A stretch of DNA of 35,320 nt from Candidatus Hermodarchaeota archaeon (GCA_016839805.1 JAEOTO010000001.1:1-35320); one strand, 5' to 3'. Positions 8,140-16,430 are shown, numbered from the stretch's first letter. The notes: generated by a model not told the origin, from the sequence alone. Translations and numbers: made by a program.

Positions 8140-9006
8140 ATGAACGTTCGCCTCATTGCATCCCAGGAAACGGAAATAGCTAATTTCCAAGACCAATTTC
8201 TAGGACTCAAAACTATCTTTGAGGAAACCCAATATCCCTATTGGATTCTTGTCGATGATCAAACCGTTATGGGACTAATTGTCGTGTCCAAAGAACCTCG
8301 TGAATTTCTCCAACCCGCGAGTACTACATTTGTCCAAGTTTATCTTTTCCGCCATCAGCCTGACGCAGTTAAACAACTTCTTTCTCAAGCATTAAACATC
8401 GCCGCGGAACACCAAGCTGCGTACATCTGTTGCAAAGTTAGTGCTGACCAGCATGAGACCGTGCAGTTGTTAGAACAAGCAGAGTTAACCTTGTACGATG
8501 AAACGGTTAAAATGGGAACTCCCCTGGACAACATCGTTCCACCAGAGACAACGTTGACTTTCAATCGCACTTCTCCTGAGGAAACAGCTCTCGTGCTTGA
8601 AAACTTGGCATCTTCGTTAGCAGATACCCCTGGACGGCTCTTAAAAAGCGTCGTCCATAACATACAGCGTCTCCCCTCAAACCAGCTAGACACTACCCTA
8701 TCTCAAATGGAGGTAGTTTTAGTTCAAGATGCCACAAAACCGGTTGGAATACTGAGTCTCGAAGGGCCTACCATTAGCATGCTTGGCGTTCAACCTGAAG
8801 CTCGTGGGAAAGGATACGGTCAAGTAATCACCCAATGGGCTAAAAATCATCTCTCCCAACAAGGACATTTTCGGGCCTGGCTCCGTGTATCCGTAGCAAA
8901 CACCAAAGCAATCCACATTTTTGAAAAATTCGGTTTCAAAGTCACCGAGAATATCCGATATTATCTCAAAACAAATCCAAATATCTGGCAGGAAAATCCT
9001 CCATAA
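8140..9006 (+). CDS. GNAT-family N-acetyltransferase, two-domain
   Basis: 288 residues. The ATG at 8140 follows AGGAGGG (8131-8137) very closely; GTG 8137 is the alternative. The C-terminal domain carries the acetyl-CoA motif A LGVQPEARGKGYGQVI (near residues 208-223) and the motif B NTKAIHIFEKFGFK, so this half should be an active GNAT fold. The N-terminal half resembles a degenerate first GNAT domain (YWILVDDQTVMGLIVVSKEP). The same plan and similar phrases recur in the protein at 20632-21483, so the two are paralogues. The substrate is unknown. It lies about 100 bases after amrS, too far to assume an operon. Confidence 0.85.
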   Translation: MNVRLIASQETEIANFQDQFLGLKTIFEETQYPYWILVDDQTVMGLIVVSKEPREFLQPASTTFVQVYLFRHQPDAVKQLLSQALNIAAEHQAAYICCKVSADQHETVQLLEQAELTLYDETVKMGTPLDNIVPPETTLTFNRTSPEETALVLENLASSLADTPGRLLKSVVHNIQRLPSNQLDTTLSQMEVVLVQDATKPVGILSLEGPTISMLGVQPEARGKGYGQVITQWAKNHLSQQGHFRAWLRVSVANTKAIHIFEKFGFKVTENIRYYLKTNPNIWQENPP

Positions 9007-9013
9007 CCAGTTA

Positions 9014-9265
9014 CTACCTCAAGTCATCCGTTTTATCAGATGATCGACGAAACGCATTGCGAACCCGCTCTTCCACACTGTGCATAGGTAACTGTTGGAC
9101 TCCTTCACGTAACATCTTAAGTAAAGGGTATCCAGCTTCTTTCTCCTTCCTCCATCCCTCAGATTCAGGGCTTGGGCACGTCCCTGATTTCCATACCCAA
9201 TAATTTCCGATTGTGCAGTTCATTAAATGCGTCAAATCAGCATCTTCATCATAAAAGAAATGCAA
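9014..9265 (-). pseudogene. ilvC: Ketol-acid reductoisomerase remnant (ilvC pseudogene)
   Basis: The open frame begins FFYDEDADLTHLMNCTIG, which is the start of ketol-acid reductoisomerase (branched-chain amino acid synthesis). The expected NADPH-binding loop is missing in this frame but appears one frame over as IIGYGNQGRAQALNLRD (roughly 9206-9156). One extra A in the run near 9207 explains the shift. The original frame then resumes with WRKEKEAGYPLLKMLRE and an HSVEERVRNAF end, which match the C-terminal tail of the enzyme, so some 230 residues of the middle, including the catalytic knotted domain, are gone. This is a decayed gene: a frameshift plus a large internal deletion. The remaining 83-codon frame is open but probably meaningless. 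Confidence 0.78.
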
Positions 9266-9345
9266 CCCAACTCACTTCCTGCAAATATGACCCAGATGTC
9301 ATCATCTTAAAGGTGATTTAGCCTCAAAATTTCGAATCAAATGAG

Positions 9346-10344
9346 CTATTTCGATTGACTGCGAAGATCTTCCGGAGATACAGGACAATCGATGTAATCT
9401 GTATCAACACAGGTACAAACACTTTCTCCGCCCACATATTTGTACGCTTCATAAACGGCTAATACACCTTCAGCTACGCCAGTAATTGCTTGTTTGAATT
9501 CCGTATCGGTAACATCTCCTGCAGCGTAAATTCCATTGATGTTGGTTTCGGTTTGACGGTTGATTATAATCTCTCCCTTCGGGTTAGTCTTGACTCCTAG
9601 AGTTTTTGCCAGATCAGATAGGGGAGAACTACCGATTGCAATAAAAACACCTTGCACCGGAAGTTCGTTATTCCCCTGGTAAGGCTTATCCAAGAGAACC
9701 CTCTCGATATGCTCGCTACCTTCGATGCTAGTCACGTTCGTTTCCGAAATCATACGAATCTTGTTATTATTATTGACCCGCTCTAGGTTGACAGGTTCAG
9801 CTTTCAACCGTTCGCCTCGAATGATAATGTAGATTTCCTTAGCCCACTGTGAAAGTATCAACGCCTCTTTTGCTGCACTATCTCCACCCCCGATTACAGC
9901 TAATGTTTTATCCTGAAACAGGGGGCCATCACACAGACCACAAAACTGGACACCCTTCCCTTCATACTCAGCGGCACCTGGTACATCCAGCTTCCGATAT
10001 TGGCTTCCAGTAGCAAAAACGATTGTTTTTGTGGTGTACTGGCCAAACGCCGTATAGGCAATGAAACAATTATTCTGGTGTTCGACTTTGGTAACATTAT
10101 CAAGGATAATCTCGGTGTCATATTCTCTTGCATGTGCCGTGATTTTATCTGCTAGCTCCTTCCCGGAGAGAGAGATAAAACCGGGATAATTTTCAATCCA
10201 ATCGGTTGTGGCAATTACACCCCCGGGTGGGTATCCAATGAGGATGCTTTTGAGTTTCATTCGACCAGCATACATGGCGGCAGCGAGTCCAGTGACGCCA
10301 CCACCAATAATAACTATGTCATACATTTCTTGTGGGTCAGTCAT
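9346..10344 (-). CDS. trxB: Thioredoxin reductase (FAD-dependent)
   Basis: About 332 residues from ATG 10344 (GTG 10359 would add five). Numbering here is from GTG 10359. The FAD-binding GGGVTG (19-24), the redox pair Cys140-Gly-Leu-Cys143 followed by DG, the second nucleotide-binding motif GGGDSA (157-162), and the C-terminal YAAGDVTD FAD motif (278-285) are all present. The HRRxxxR motif that binds the NADPH phosphate in bacterial enzymes is replaced by IIIRGERLKAEP, as in archaeal reductases with altered cofactor preference, so the electron donor is open. It transfers electrons to a thioredoxin-like partner, here probably the disulfide oxidoreductase encoded just upstream. A short Cys-containing C-terminal tail (CTC...DC) is unusual. 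Confidence 0.93.
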   Translation of the reverse strand: MTDPQEMYDIVIIGGGVTGLAAAMYAGRMKLKSILIGYPPGGVIATTDWIENYPGFISLSGKELADKITAHAREYDTEIILDNVTKVEHQNNCFIAYTAFGQYTTKTIVFATGSQYRKLDVPGAAEYEGKGVQFCGLCDGPLFQDKTLAVIGGGDSAAKEALILSQWAKEIYIIIRGERLKAEPVNLERVNNNNKIRMISETNVTSIEGSEHIERVLLDKPYQGNNELPVQGVFIAIGSSPLSDLAKTLGVKTNPKGEIIINRQTETNINGIYAAGDVTDTEFKQAITGVAEGVLAVYEAYKYVGGESVCTCVDTDYIDCPVSPEDLRSQSK

Positions 10345-10380
10345 CTTGTTCACAACCACAAATTTCTCTATTGTTTCCCC

Positions 10381-11058
10381 TTAGATAGTAGGTAAGATAC
10401 CTGTAGGTGATCCTTGTGCCGCTTTTTGAATGAAATTAATAAATTCAGCAGGTGGGACAAGCCCCTCGAACTGCGTCGTCTCATTAATCACAGTTTTTGG
10501 TGTGCCAATTACATCATACTTGTTTGCTAAATGAGGAAACTCCGCAATCTCTACGATACTTACAGAAATATTATCATTCGTCACAGCATATTGAAATGCC
10601 ATCGCGCCTAACACTGGACAGACAGGGCAGGTAGGAATAACAAACACCTGAATAAGTACTGGTTTTGTCGCTGCTTTAGTCAGGGCTGCTTTAACAGGTT
10701 CAGGTAACTGGCTATCCTCGCTAGAAACAAGTGTAATCCCCTCAATTAACGTCTGAAATTCATACCCTGAAGGAATACCAAAGAATCGCAGCCCGAAATC
10801 CTTCTCACCCAAAATAGCTAAGGCTGGAATCTTATCAACACCCAGCTCATCGGCTGTATCTTTGTCCTTTACAAAATCATAGACTTCAAGGCTAATTTTA
10901 TCGGAAAAAGTCGCTACTTCTTCGATCATCTGACGAGTTTGAGTACAAAATGGGCATTCCATTTCTTGCGTGAAAAACACTAACCGAACTGGCTTCTTTA
11001 ATTCCTCGTTAAATCGATTCACTACAGTTTCCTTCACATCATCAGGAACCGTCGTCAT
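10381..11058 (-). CDS. Protein disulfide oxidoreductase, tandem thioredoxin folds (PDO type)
   Basis: 225 residues with two thioredoxin-fold units. The first holds Cys35-Pro-Phe-Cys38 and the cis-Pro in DKIPAL; the second holds Cys144-Pro-Val-Cys147 and the cis-Pro in VIGTPKTV. This double-CxxC plan is the archaeal PDO/glutaredoxin-like protein that forms, isomerises or reduces disulfides in the cytoplasm. The thioredoxin reductase gene begins 36 bases after the stop, so the two form a redox operon. AGGTGG lies six bases before the ATG, and a TATA-like CATATATAG sits about 60 bases upstream. Confidence 0.92.
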   Translation of the reverse strand: MTTVPDDVKETVVNRFNEELKKPVRLVFFTQEMECPFCTQTRQMIEEVATFSDKISLEVYDFVKDKDTADELGVDKIPALAILGEKDFGLRFFGIPSGYEFQTLIEGITLVSSEDSQLPEPVKAALTKAATKPVLIQVFVIPTCPVCPVLGAMAFQYAVTNDNISVSIVEIAEFPHLANKYDVIGTPKTVINETTQFEGLVPPAEFINFIQKAAQGSPTGILPTI

Positions 11059-11110
11059 TCAAGCCACCTAAAGGGAAATATCACTTCTCACCAAAAAAGG
11101 TAGGGCTTTT

Positions 11111-11122
11111 CTATATATGATA
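11111..11122 (-). promoter_or_regulatory. TATA-like promoter of the disulfide oxidoreductase operon
   Basis: On the minus strand the sequence ATCATATATAGA lies about 55 bases before the ATG at 11058, a fitting place for an archaeal TATA box with a short leader. Judged only from composition and position. Confidence 0.45.
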
Positions 11123-11222
11123 TTCCGTTAATGAAATGTATGTCTGGCAATCATAAGTGATGTACTTTCATTTGTAATTGAAGTAGAATTTCCAAAAAAA
11201 CTTCCGGGGAATGCGGCATTAC

Positions 11223-12191
11223 TTATTTTCCTTTAGCAATGGGTCTGACTCCATATCGTCTTACAAAGTTAACGAACTCGTGTGCAAGCCAATTATCATC
11301 TTTGACTGACATGGTTTCTTGTTCAAGGTCGATCCAATCATTGTGTTTCCAACAAGACTCAGGTATATCAAACGAAATGAGTGTTTTATTTCTAATTTTC
11401 TGGGATTGAATTGATTTACAATAAGTCAATTCGGTTTTCCCCTTAACATCTGTTATAACAATGATTCCATCTTCTTCACTCAAATCTACTTTTCTTCCTT
11501 TGAACTCGTTCATGTAACCCATGAAATCCCTAAGTGTATTTTTCGCAATTTTATCCTTCTCTTCGATGGTCTGTTGTTTCGGGTAGCCCTCCATTTTGAT
11601 CACTTTGGCTGGAACACCCACAGCGAGGCTGTATGGGGGAATATTTTTCGTTACGAGTGATCCTGCACCAAGTGTGGCTCCCTTTCCAATAATGACATCA
11701 GGCAAAACCATTACGTGCCAAGGTAACCATGCGTCATCTTCTATCACAATCTTTCCAAAACTCACAGGATAGCCCTGAAAGATATTTTGCCACGTGCCGT
11801 GGGTAAACAGCATACAACGACCACCAATTCCAACGTTATTCCCAATTATGACCTCTCTGGTCGTGTTGATGTAAGATTCATGAAGAATGACACATCGACT
11901 ACCAACTTCGAAGTAACTGTGCTGACTTTGAAGTCCGCCAATAATCACCCGTCTATCAATGATGGTATCATCGCCAATTTTGATGCCATTATAGGCATTA
12001 ATAACGACACCTTCCTTGATCTGAACGTTACTTCCAATTTCGAGTTTACCAGCAGTTAACAGAATACAATCTTCAACAACTGTGCCCTTTCCAATCTTTT
12101 TTTCCTTGGCCTCAATACGCATGTTATAAGCTCCCTCAGGTTCAATAATAGTTGTTGGTACTCCGACTTCACCTAAGAACTTTTTTGGCAC
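11223..12191 (-). CDS. Left-handed beta-helix (hexapeptide) acyltransferase
   Basis: About 322 residues from GTG 12191, which has AGGAG (12199-12203) seven bases ahead of it. A longer frame to 12461 is rejected because its first 70 codons are the reverse complement of TnpB right-end debris. Hexapeptide repeats run through IGKGTVVEDCILLTAGKLEIG, IGNNVGIGGRCMLFTHG and VIIGKGATLGAGSLVTKNIPPYS, ending in the classic GVPAKVI. His residues in the FTHG and HSYFEVG loops may be catalytic. Such enzymes O- or N-acetylate sugars or nucleotide-sugars. After the helix comes a roughly 110-residue extension with beta-strand character that is not recognised. The insertion of mobile DNA just upstream may have changed its promoter or removed original N-terminal codons. 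Confidence 0.8.
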   Translation of the reverse strand: MPKKFLGEVGVPTTIIEPEGAYNMRIEAKEKKIGKGTVVEDCILLTAGKLEIGSNVQIKEGVVINAYNGIKIGDDTIIDRRVIIGGLQSQHSYFEVGSRCVILHESYINTTREVIIGNNVGIGGRCMLFTHGTWQNIFQGYPVSFGKIVIEDDAWLPWHVMVLPDVIIGKGATLGAGSLVTKNIPPYSLAVGVPAKVIKMEGYPKQQTIEEKDKIAKNTLRDFMGYMNEFKGRKVDLSEEDGIIVITDVKGKTELTYCKSIQSQKIRNKTLISFDIPESCWKHNDWIDLEQETMSVKDDNWLAHEFVNFVRRYGVRPIAKGK

Positions 12192-12259
12192 ATCCCGGCT
12201 CCTATACTCTAGTAATCGGTGGGTAATACTAGCAATCCTTATTTTAGACCTCAAGACGA

Positions 12260-12290
12260 CCCCGTCCTTCAGGTCGGGAGTAATCGTGAG
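12260..12290 (+). repeat. Solo TnpB-type right-end hairpin fragment
   Basis: CCCGTCCTTCAGGTCGGGAG followed by TAATCGTGAG repeats the hairpin core found at 12437-12465, on the same strand and 175 bases away. CCCG and CGGG can pair around a CTTCAG loop. It is taken as a second, more eroded right end of the same IS family. Confidence 0.5.
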
Positions 12291-12320
12291 GTTTAAATTA
12301 TCCTCCGCATATCCAGGATT

Positions 12321-12465
12321 GAGGTTCCGGTGGGGACCGAGAATCAAGGTCCCATGAGACCGGGCAACATCGCTGGAACGGCGAGTAGAGCTTGTGGACC
12401 AGTCGGCAATAGTCGATGGTATGAAGCAGGAAGCTCCGTCCTTCAGGTCGGGGTAGTTCACAGGT
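12321..12465 (+). mobile_element. TnpB-family transposon right-end remnant (copy 1)
   Basis: 145 bases that align with 17651-17795 at roughly 85% identity. One frame reads PGNIAGTASRACGPVGNSRW then an EAGSSVLQVG block, which looks like the tail of an IS605/IS607-type TnpB. The end GAAGCAGGAAGC, a CTCCG/CGGGG hairpin and GTAGTTCAC is the typical right-end structure, which also forms the 3' scaffold of omega-RNA in active systems. The rest of the transposase gene is absent, so this is a solo end. Together with the fragment at 12260 it fills most of the 383-base gap between the acyltransferase and the deacetylase-like gene. Confidence 0.7.
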
Positions 12466-12574
12466 TTCAGCTATTCATGGAAATTGGTGTTTCCTACATA
12501 CCCTATGTTAAGGTATTACCTTCAATCTAAAGCAGAAATTACTAACGTCCCAAAGATAAGAAGAGGAAAACAGC

Positions 12575-13330
12575 ATGAAAATTATCTTGACCCATGATGC
12601 GGACTCCATCGCCAAACCCATTGAACATATTCTTGCACGCCACGACCGGTTCACAAAACAAGATCTCAAAGCCGCGGAAAAGGGCACTATTAATCTTTAC
12701 AATAATATTGAAGAAATTGTAGAACTGGAATCCGAGCTGGGGTTCCATTCAACATTTTTCATTCCGGCTTTCTTGTTTAATTTACATGCAATCTCGGGCA
12801 CGCTCAAGAGAATTCAACGAAAAGGTTCAGAAGTTCAGCTGCACTACGTCCATGAACAACACCCACAATACGAGGGGCTATTTGCAATGCAAAAAGATTT
12901 TTTCATGGAGCTCATTGGTCCCGTGGATGGTGTGCGCTGTCATAATCTCTGGGTTACTGAAGCTCTCCTGAAACTTTTTCACGATAATGGGTTTCATTAT
13001 GATTCCTCCTATCGCGCAGAAACAGTTAACACCGTTGAACCCTTTGCAATCCATGAAAACCTCATCGAAATCCCCATTGGGATTATGGATACGGACCTAT
13101 TTGGTCGCTTCCACTTTACAGAAAAAGAAGCCTGGAAATATATCCTCAAGGAATTAGAGACAGCCAAAGACCATAGAAGTCAATCTTTTACCCTACTTTT
13201 TCACCAAGAATCATTTCGCATGAAAGGCGGACGGCTTTATGCAAAGCTCCTCAAACATTTCGCCCAGCAAGGTTATGAGTGCATCTGTTGCTGTGATGTG
13301 CCTTTAGTGCAAAAAGCCAAGGAACAATAA
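12575..13330 (+). CDS. Polysaccharide-deacetylase-like protein
   Basis: 251 residues; GAGG lies about ten bases before the ATG. The protein opens with MKIILTHDADS, the Asp-containing motif 1 of the NodB (carbohydrate esterase 4) barrel, followed by LGFHSTFFIPAF, a block like the usual ATFF strand, VQLHYVHEQHP with His residues where motif 2 (HxxxH) is expected, GVRCHNLW, DSSYRAE, and FTLLFHQESF near the end, where the last catalytic His is found. These metal enzymes remove acetyl groups from sugars. The motifs are divergent, so the substrate is open. A hexapeptide acetyltransferase lies divergently upstream, and the two may act on related glycans. Confidence 0.72.
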   Translation: MKIILTHDADSIAKPIEHILARHDRFTKQDLKAAEKGTINLYNNIEEIVELESELGFHSTFFIPAFLFNLHAISGTLKRIQRKGSEVQLHYVHEQHPQYEGLFAMQKDFFMELIGPVDGVRCHNLWVTEALLKLFHDNGFHYDSSYRAETVNTVEPFAIHENLIEIPIGIMDTDLFGRFHFTEKEAWKYILKELETAKDHRSQSFTLLFHQESFRMKGGRLYAKLLKHFAQQGYECICCCDVPLVQKAKEQ

Positions 13331-13336
13331 CTCTTG

Positions 13337-14533
13337 TTATCGTAAAGGAATAGTCAGGTAATCAAGATCACGCGGATAATACGTTACCCATTCCATCCCA
13401 TCTTCGGTAATAAACACTGTATCTGAATGTCGGAATCCACCAAGCGAACGATCATAGATTCCTGGCTCCACAGTGAACACCATCCCCGGCTCCATAATCA
13501 CATCCATACCATGATCCAGAAACGGTTTTTCATGTCCTTCTAGGCCAATCGCATGACCGGTATGATGTTGCACCATGTTCATCACACCATGCTGCTTGAA
13601 GACAGCACGGCTCGCCTTATCAACCTTTGAACATGGTTCTCCTGGGGCAAATGCGTTTAATGCCGCATCTTGCGCCTCCATCATGATGTCAAAGTACTTT
13701 CGTTGTTTTTCATTTGGTGGACCCAAAAACATAGTTCGTTCCAATTCCGCATAATATCCCGCAACATTAGCTGTGGCTCCAGTCACCAGTGTATCACCAG
13801 GTTGAAACACCGCAAAGCGAGTCATTGCATGGGGAATCGCTGAATAGGTTCCTATCTGTCCCCGATATCCAGCATGAACTGGTAGACCACGAAACGTAAA
13901 TGGTCGATAAGAAATGCCCAGAGCTTTACCCATGGCCATTGATGCTTCTAGCGAAGCTGCAGTAGTAACTTCAACCTCGTTGGCTCCAACAGTGGTCTTC
14001 TCTTGGAGAAGTTGATGTGCTAAATTCGCCCACATCGAAGACTCACGAATACAAGCCAGTTCATCAGCATCTTTGACCACCCGCATGTTCGTGAGTAACT
14101 CAGGAAAAACCTTCACAGGGAAGCCCATCACCTCCTCTAATTTAGGGCCTTCATATCCCCAACGACCTGGGCTACCTGGAGTCTCTGCTCCTAAATTCCC
14201 GGAAATACCGAGCTTGTTTTTCAGAAAGTTTGCAAAAAGCCTCATGGGGTGCGTCGCATCAGGATAATCAAAGTAGGCCTCAATTTTAGCTGCTTGAGGT
14301 ACCTCTTCTTCAACATGCTGTTTCTCCAATTCAGGCACAAAAAAACTAAATTCCGAATCTTGGATCACCAACGCAAATGGACGTTCCGTGGGAATATGGA
14401 CAAAACCTGTCAGATAATAGATGTGGGTTGGGTTAAACACGATAAAATGCTTAATTTTTTCATATGTCAACTTCTTACGAAGCTTTGTCAAACGTTCATC
14501 AAACCGGTGATCAGGTATTTTCGCAATTGGCAA
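13337..14533 (-). CDS. Peptidase M24 / creatinase-fold protein with degenerate metal site
   Basis: 398 residues. The start is a TTG at 14533 with GGAGGT eight bases ahead. The N-terminal creatinase-like domain (residues 1-145, with THIYYLTGF) is followed by a pita-bread domain. Active Xaa-Pro peptidases use five metal ligands, Asp-Asp-His-Glu-Glu. Here the matching positions read Gly252, Glu263, His327 (in HHTGHAIGLEGHE), Glu356 (in TVEPGIY) and Ser370 (in FRHSDTVFITEDG). Two ligands are lost and one is changed, so a dinuclear metal peptidase is unlikely. Metal-free M24 relatives such as creatinase cleave C-N bonds in small molecules, and this protein may act in a similar way; that is inference. 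It converges with the deacetylase-like gene. Confidence 0.85.
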   Translation of the reverse strand: MPIAKIPDHRFDERLTKLRKKLTYEKIKHFIVFNPTHIYYLTGFVHIPTERPFALVIQDSEFSFFVPELEKQHVEEEVPQAAKIEAYFDYPDATHPMRLFANFLKNKLGISGNLGAETPGSPGRWGYEGPKLEEVMGFPVKVFPELLTNMRVVKDADELACIRESSMWANLAHQLLQEKTTVGANEVEVTTAASLEASMAMGKALGISYRPFTFRGLPVHAGYRGQIGTYSAIPHAMTRFAVFQPGDTLVTGATANVAGYYAELERTMFLGPPNEKQRKYFDIMMEAQDAALNAFAPGEPCSKVDKASRAVFKQHGVMNMVQHHTGHAIGLEGHEKPFLDHGMDVIMEPGMVFTVEPGIYDRSLGGFRHSDTVFITEDGMEWVTYYPRDLDYLTIPLR

Positions 14534-14643
14534 CCTAAACTACCTCCAATAGAACATGTTGGTACACATCAACTAAATTAACTTCCAAAAGGATTTCCAT
14601 TATTCATTAAATCAGTTCATTTAAAAAAGTGAGAGGAAGGAGC

Positions 14644-15018
14644 TTAAGCTCCTCCACCTTCCGATTCGATGAAGAATAGAATGGCTCCAACTAGACAAAG
14701 GACCGCACCTGGTCCTCCGATTATCCCCCACTCATAGGCAAACACTGCACCAATGATTCCAAAGATTAGAATAATAATCGCTGCATTGATTCGATTTGTA
14801 TCAACCATTCGTAAGAAAATGAAAAAGATTAGAAATCCAAAGATAACCGCGATAACACCTGAAACTAAACCAAAGGCTGGCCAGAAGTAAATTCCACCAT
14901 AATTGATGAGATCATTTACAACATAAATCGCATATTCACCGATTTGTACAACGCCGGCAATAATGATGAGTAGTGCACCGATTCGGGTTAAGAGTTTTCC
15001 AACATCTATATTATCCAT
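14644..15018 (-). CDS. Four-helix membrane protein
   Basis: 124 residues with AGGAGG nine bases before the ATG. Four hydrophobic spans are visible (about 10-33, 44-70, 76-93 and 97-117), with short polar turns and a C-terminal Gly/Glu tail. The spacing of the spans suggests two helical hairpins. No conserved motif is recognised. It stands 100 bases after the ATP-cone protein gene on the same strand. Confidence 0.65.
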   Translation of the reverse strand: MDNIDVGKLLTRIGALLIIIAGVVQIGEYAIYVVNDLINYGGIYFWPAFGLVSGVIAVIFGFLIFFIFLRMVDTNRINAAIIILIFGIIGAVFAYEWGIIGGPGAVLCLVGAILFFIESEGGGA

Positions 15019-15117
15019 GACGGGTTCCTCCTATCAAGGAACACTAACTAATGCCTCTATCCTATGGAACTTTGACAAAAGATTTTCGTGCCCACCAAAA
15101 TGAGGTGTTTTGAGAGC

Positions 15118-15957
15118 TTAAGGTTCTCCTTGACAACATGTGAATACTCGATGCGTTTCGTCTATGAGCTTCCTTACTCGGGTCTCCGGGAGTCCTACAT
15201 CATTAGGATTTGTGTCGACTAATTGCTTTAATGTGAGTATTTTACGGGCATATATCTGATCCCTTTCAACTTCTGTAAGACTACGTAGAATTGTCACTGG
15301 ATAGAGTTTCTTTTCTTCAATAAACCAGTCTAACCCTCGACCACGTGGAGTATTCCACCCGAAATGCTCAATCCCGACACACTCCGCATAGCGTTGAGCA
15401 TGCTTCGTCAGCCGGGTATTGGTGACAATCAGTGCTCGATCAAAATTACAATCATTTAGTCCTTTTTCGCACCCCTCTTTCAAATCATCAAGTTTCGCTT
15501 TCGCTGCCAACGTAACTTCAAAGGGGGTATATCGTTCTAACACGCTGTGATGCTTCATTTCCACATACAATGTTTCCCCATCTCGTTCAGCAATGCCATC
15601 AACCTCATGGGTCACACAGGCTCCTTGAACCACAATATTTCCGGTAACTTTGTATCCATATTCTTCCAGGAGTAATCGAACGTATTCTTCAAAATGTAAG
15701 CCGCTACCAATTCGGGCCAATCCATCACGCAAGTCAAGGCGAAATTCCACGATTTCTTTGTGAGCTTCGAGTTCTCCAACCGCCATCTCATAGATTTCCT
15801 TTGTCGTCATGCCCTCCTCAATCCGATCTCCCAAATCCTCGGCAATCTCTTCAGCTACACCCTGTGGGGCACCCATTCGTGTCAAAGTACGCACAATTTT
15901 TAGCGGATCAAACTCCTCTGACCGCCCATCCCATTTCACAACCATAACCATCATCAA
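15118..15957 (-). CDS. ATP-cone domain fused to Mrr-like restriction-endonuclease fold
   Basis: 279 residues. Residues about 5-85 match the ATP-cone, the nucleotide-sensing module of ribonucleotide reductases and NrdR (VVKWDGRSEEFDPLKIVRTL, then MTTKEIYEMAV). Residues 86-200 form a PD-(D/E)xK nuclease-like fold: Glu90 in HFEEYVRLLLEEYGY, Asp120 in HEVDGIAE and Glu133-Met-Lys135 give the E...D...ExK catalytic set of Mrr-type enzymes, with FDRALIVTNT as the following strand. A C-terminal helical part (225-270) resembles a helix-hairpin module. The protein would be a nuclease or DNA-binding factor controlled by ATP/dATP. Several ATGs lie at the start (codons 1-3 and 5), so the exact first residue is uncertain. 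Confidence 0.82.
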   Translation of the reverse strand: MMMVMVVKWDGRSEEFDPLKIVRTLTRMGAPQGVAEEIAEDLGDRIEEGMTTKEIYEMAVGELEAHKEIVEFRLDLRDGLARIGSGLHFEEYVRLLLEEYGYKVTGNIVVQGACVTHEVDGIAERDGETLYVEMKHHSVLERYTPFEVTLAAKAKLDDLKEGCEKGLNDCNFDRALIVTNTRLTKHAQRYAECVGIEHFGWNTPRGRGLDWFIEEKKLYPVTILRSLTEVERDQIYARKILTLKQLVDTNPNDVGLPETRVRKLIDETHRVFTCCQGEP

Positions 15958-15980
15958 TCGCCTTCATGACAACTTTTAAT

Positions 15981-16379
15981 TCATTTTGATTTGGTTTTAT
16001 TCTTTTTCACAGGATATGTGTACTGCTTAGAAATATAATGACTACGTGTCCGTCTAAACACATGATAGAAGGTTCCGGGTGGCTTTTTCTTCGCCCGCCG
16101 TCCATGATAGGTAATAGTAATGTGTTCACCAATACGGACAGCTGTACGTCCGGAACCACCCTGAAGATAGTCTTTCAGCATCTTGGCCATCGCTTGAATA
16201 ACAATAAGGCGACTATTTGCGTCATCGAAGAGCAGAAACACAGGAACCTCACCAAAACGCGTGGTTCGGAAAAATTTACCTACAACTAAACCGGTTACCT
16301 CATCACCTGACCTTTCAAAGACAGCTTCTTCCAAAGTTATCCAATCGGGCATACGATATTGCACCAAAACCACCTGCAT
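15981..16379 (-). CDS. Basic hypothetical protein, possibly OB-fold-like
   Basis: 132 residues from ATG 16379; ATG ten codons later is possible. The first two thirds look like a mixed beta barrel (VTGLVVGKFFRTTRFGEVPVFLLFDD and AVRIGEHITITYHGRRAKK), which recalls small OB-type nucleic-acid-binding proteins. The tail PPGTFYHVFRRTRSHYIS then KKNKTKSK is strongly basic, fitting nucleic-acid contact. The family is not recognised. It lies 23 bases before the ATP-cone/nuclease gene on the same strand, so the two are probably co-transcribed and may act together on DNA. Confidence 0.6.
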   Translation of the reverse strand: MQVVLVQYRMPDWITLEEAVFERSGDEVTGLVVGKFFRTTRFGEVPVFLLFDDANSRLIVIQAMAKMLKDYLQGGSGRTAVRIGEHITITYHGRRAKKKPPGTFYHVFRRTRSHYISKQYTYPVKKNKTKSK

Positions 16380-16430
16380 TCCATTGAGTCATAAAATCTG
16401 AAGCTTATTATTATAGGAACCAGAGAATAT

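Noticed and set aside
11223..12461. Full 412-codon frame as the acyltransferase gene
   Set aside because: Its first 70 codons are antisense to TnpB right-end DNA; GTG 12191 has a proper ribosome site and leads directly into the beta-helix domain.
12330..12530. 66-codon plus-strand frame as a small gene
   Set aside because: It is the TnpB tail plus random extension, and the same tail recurs in the second solo right end.
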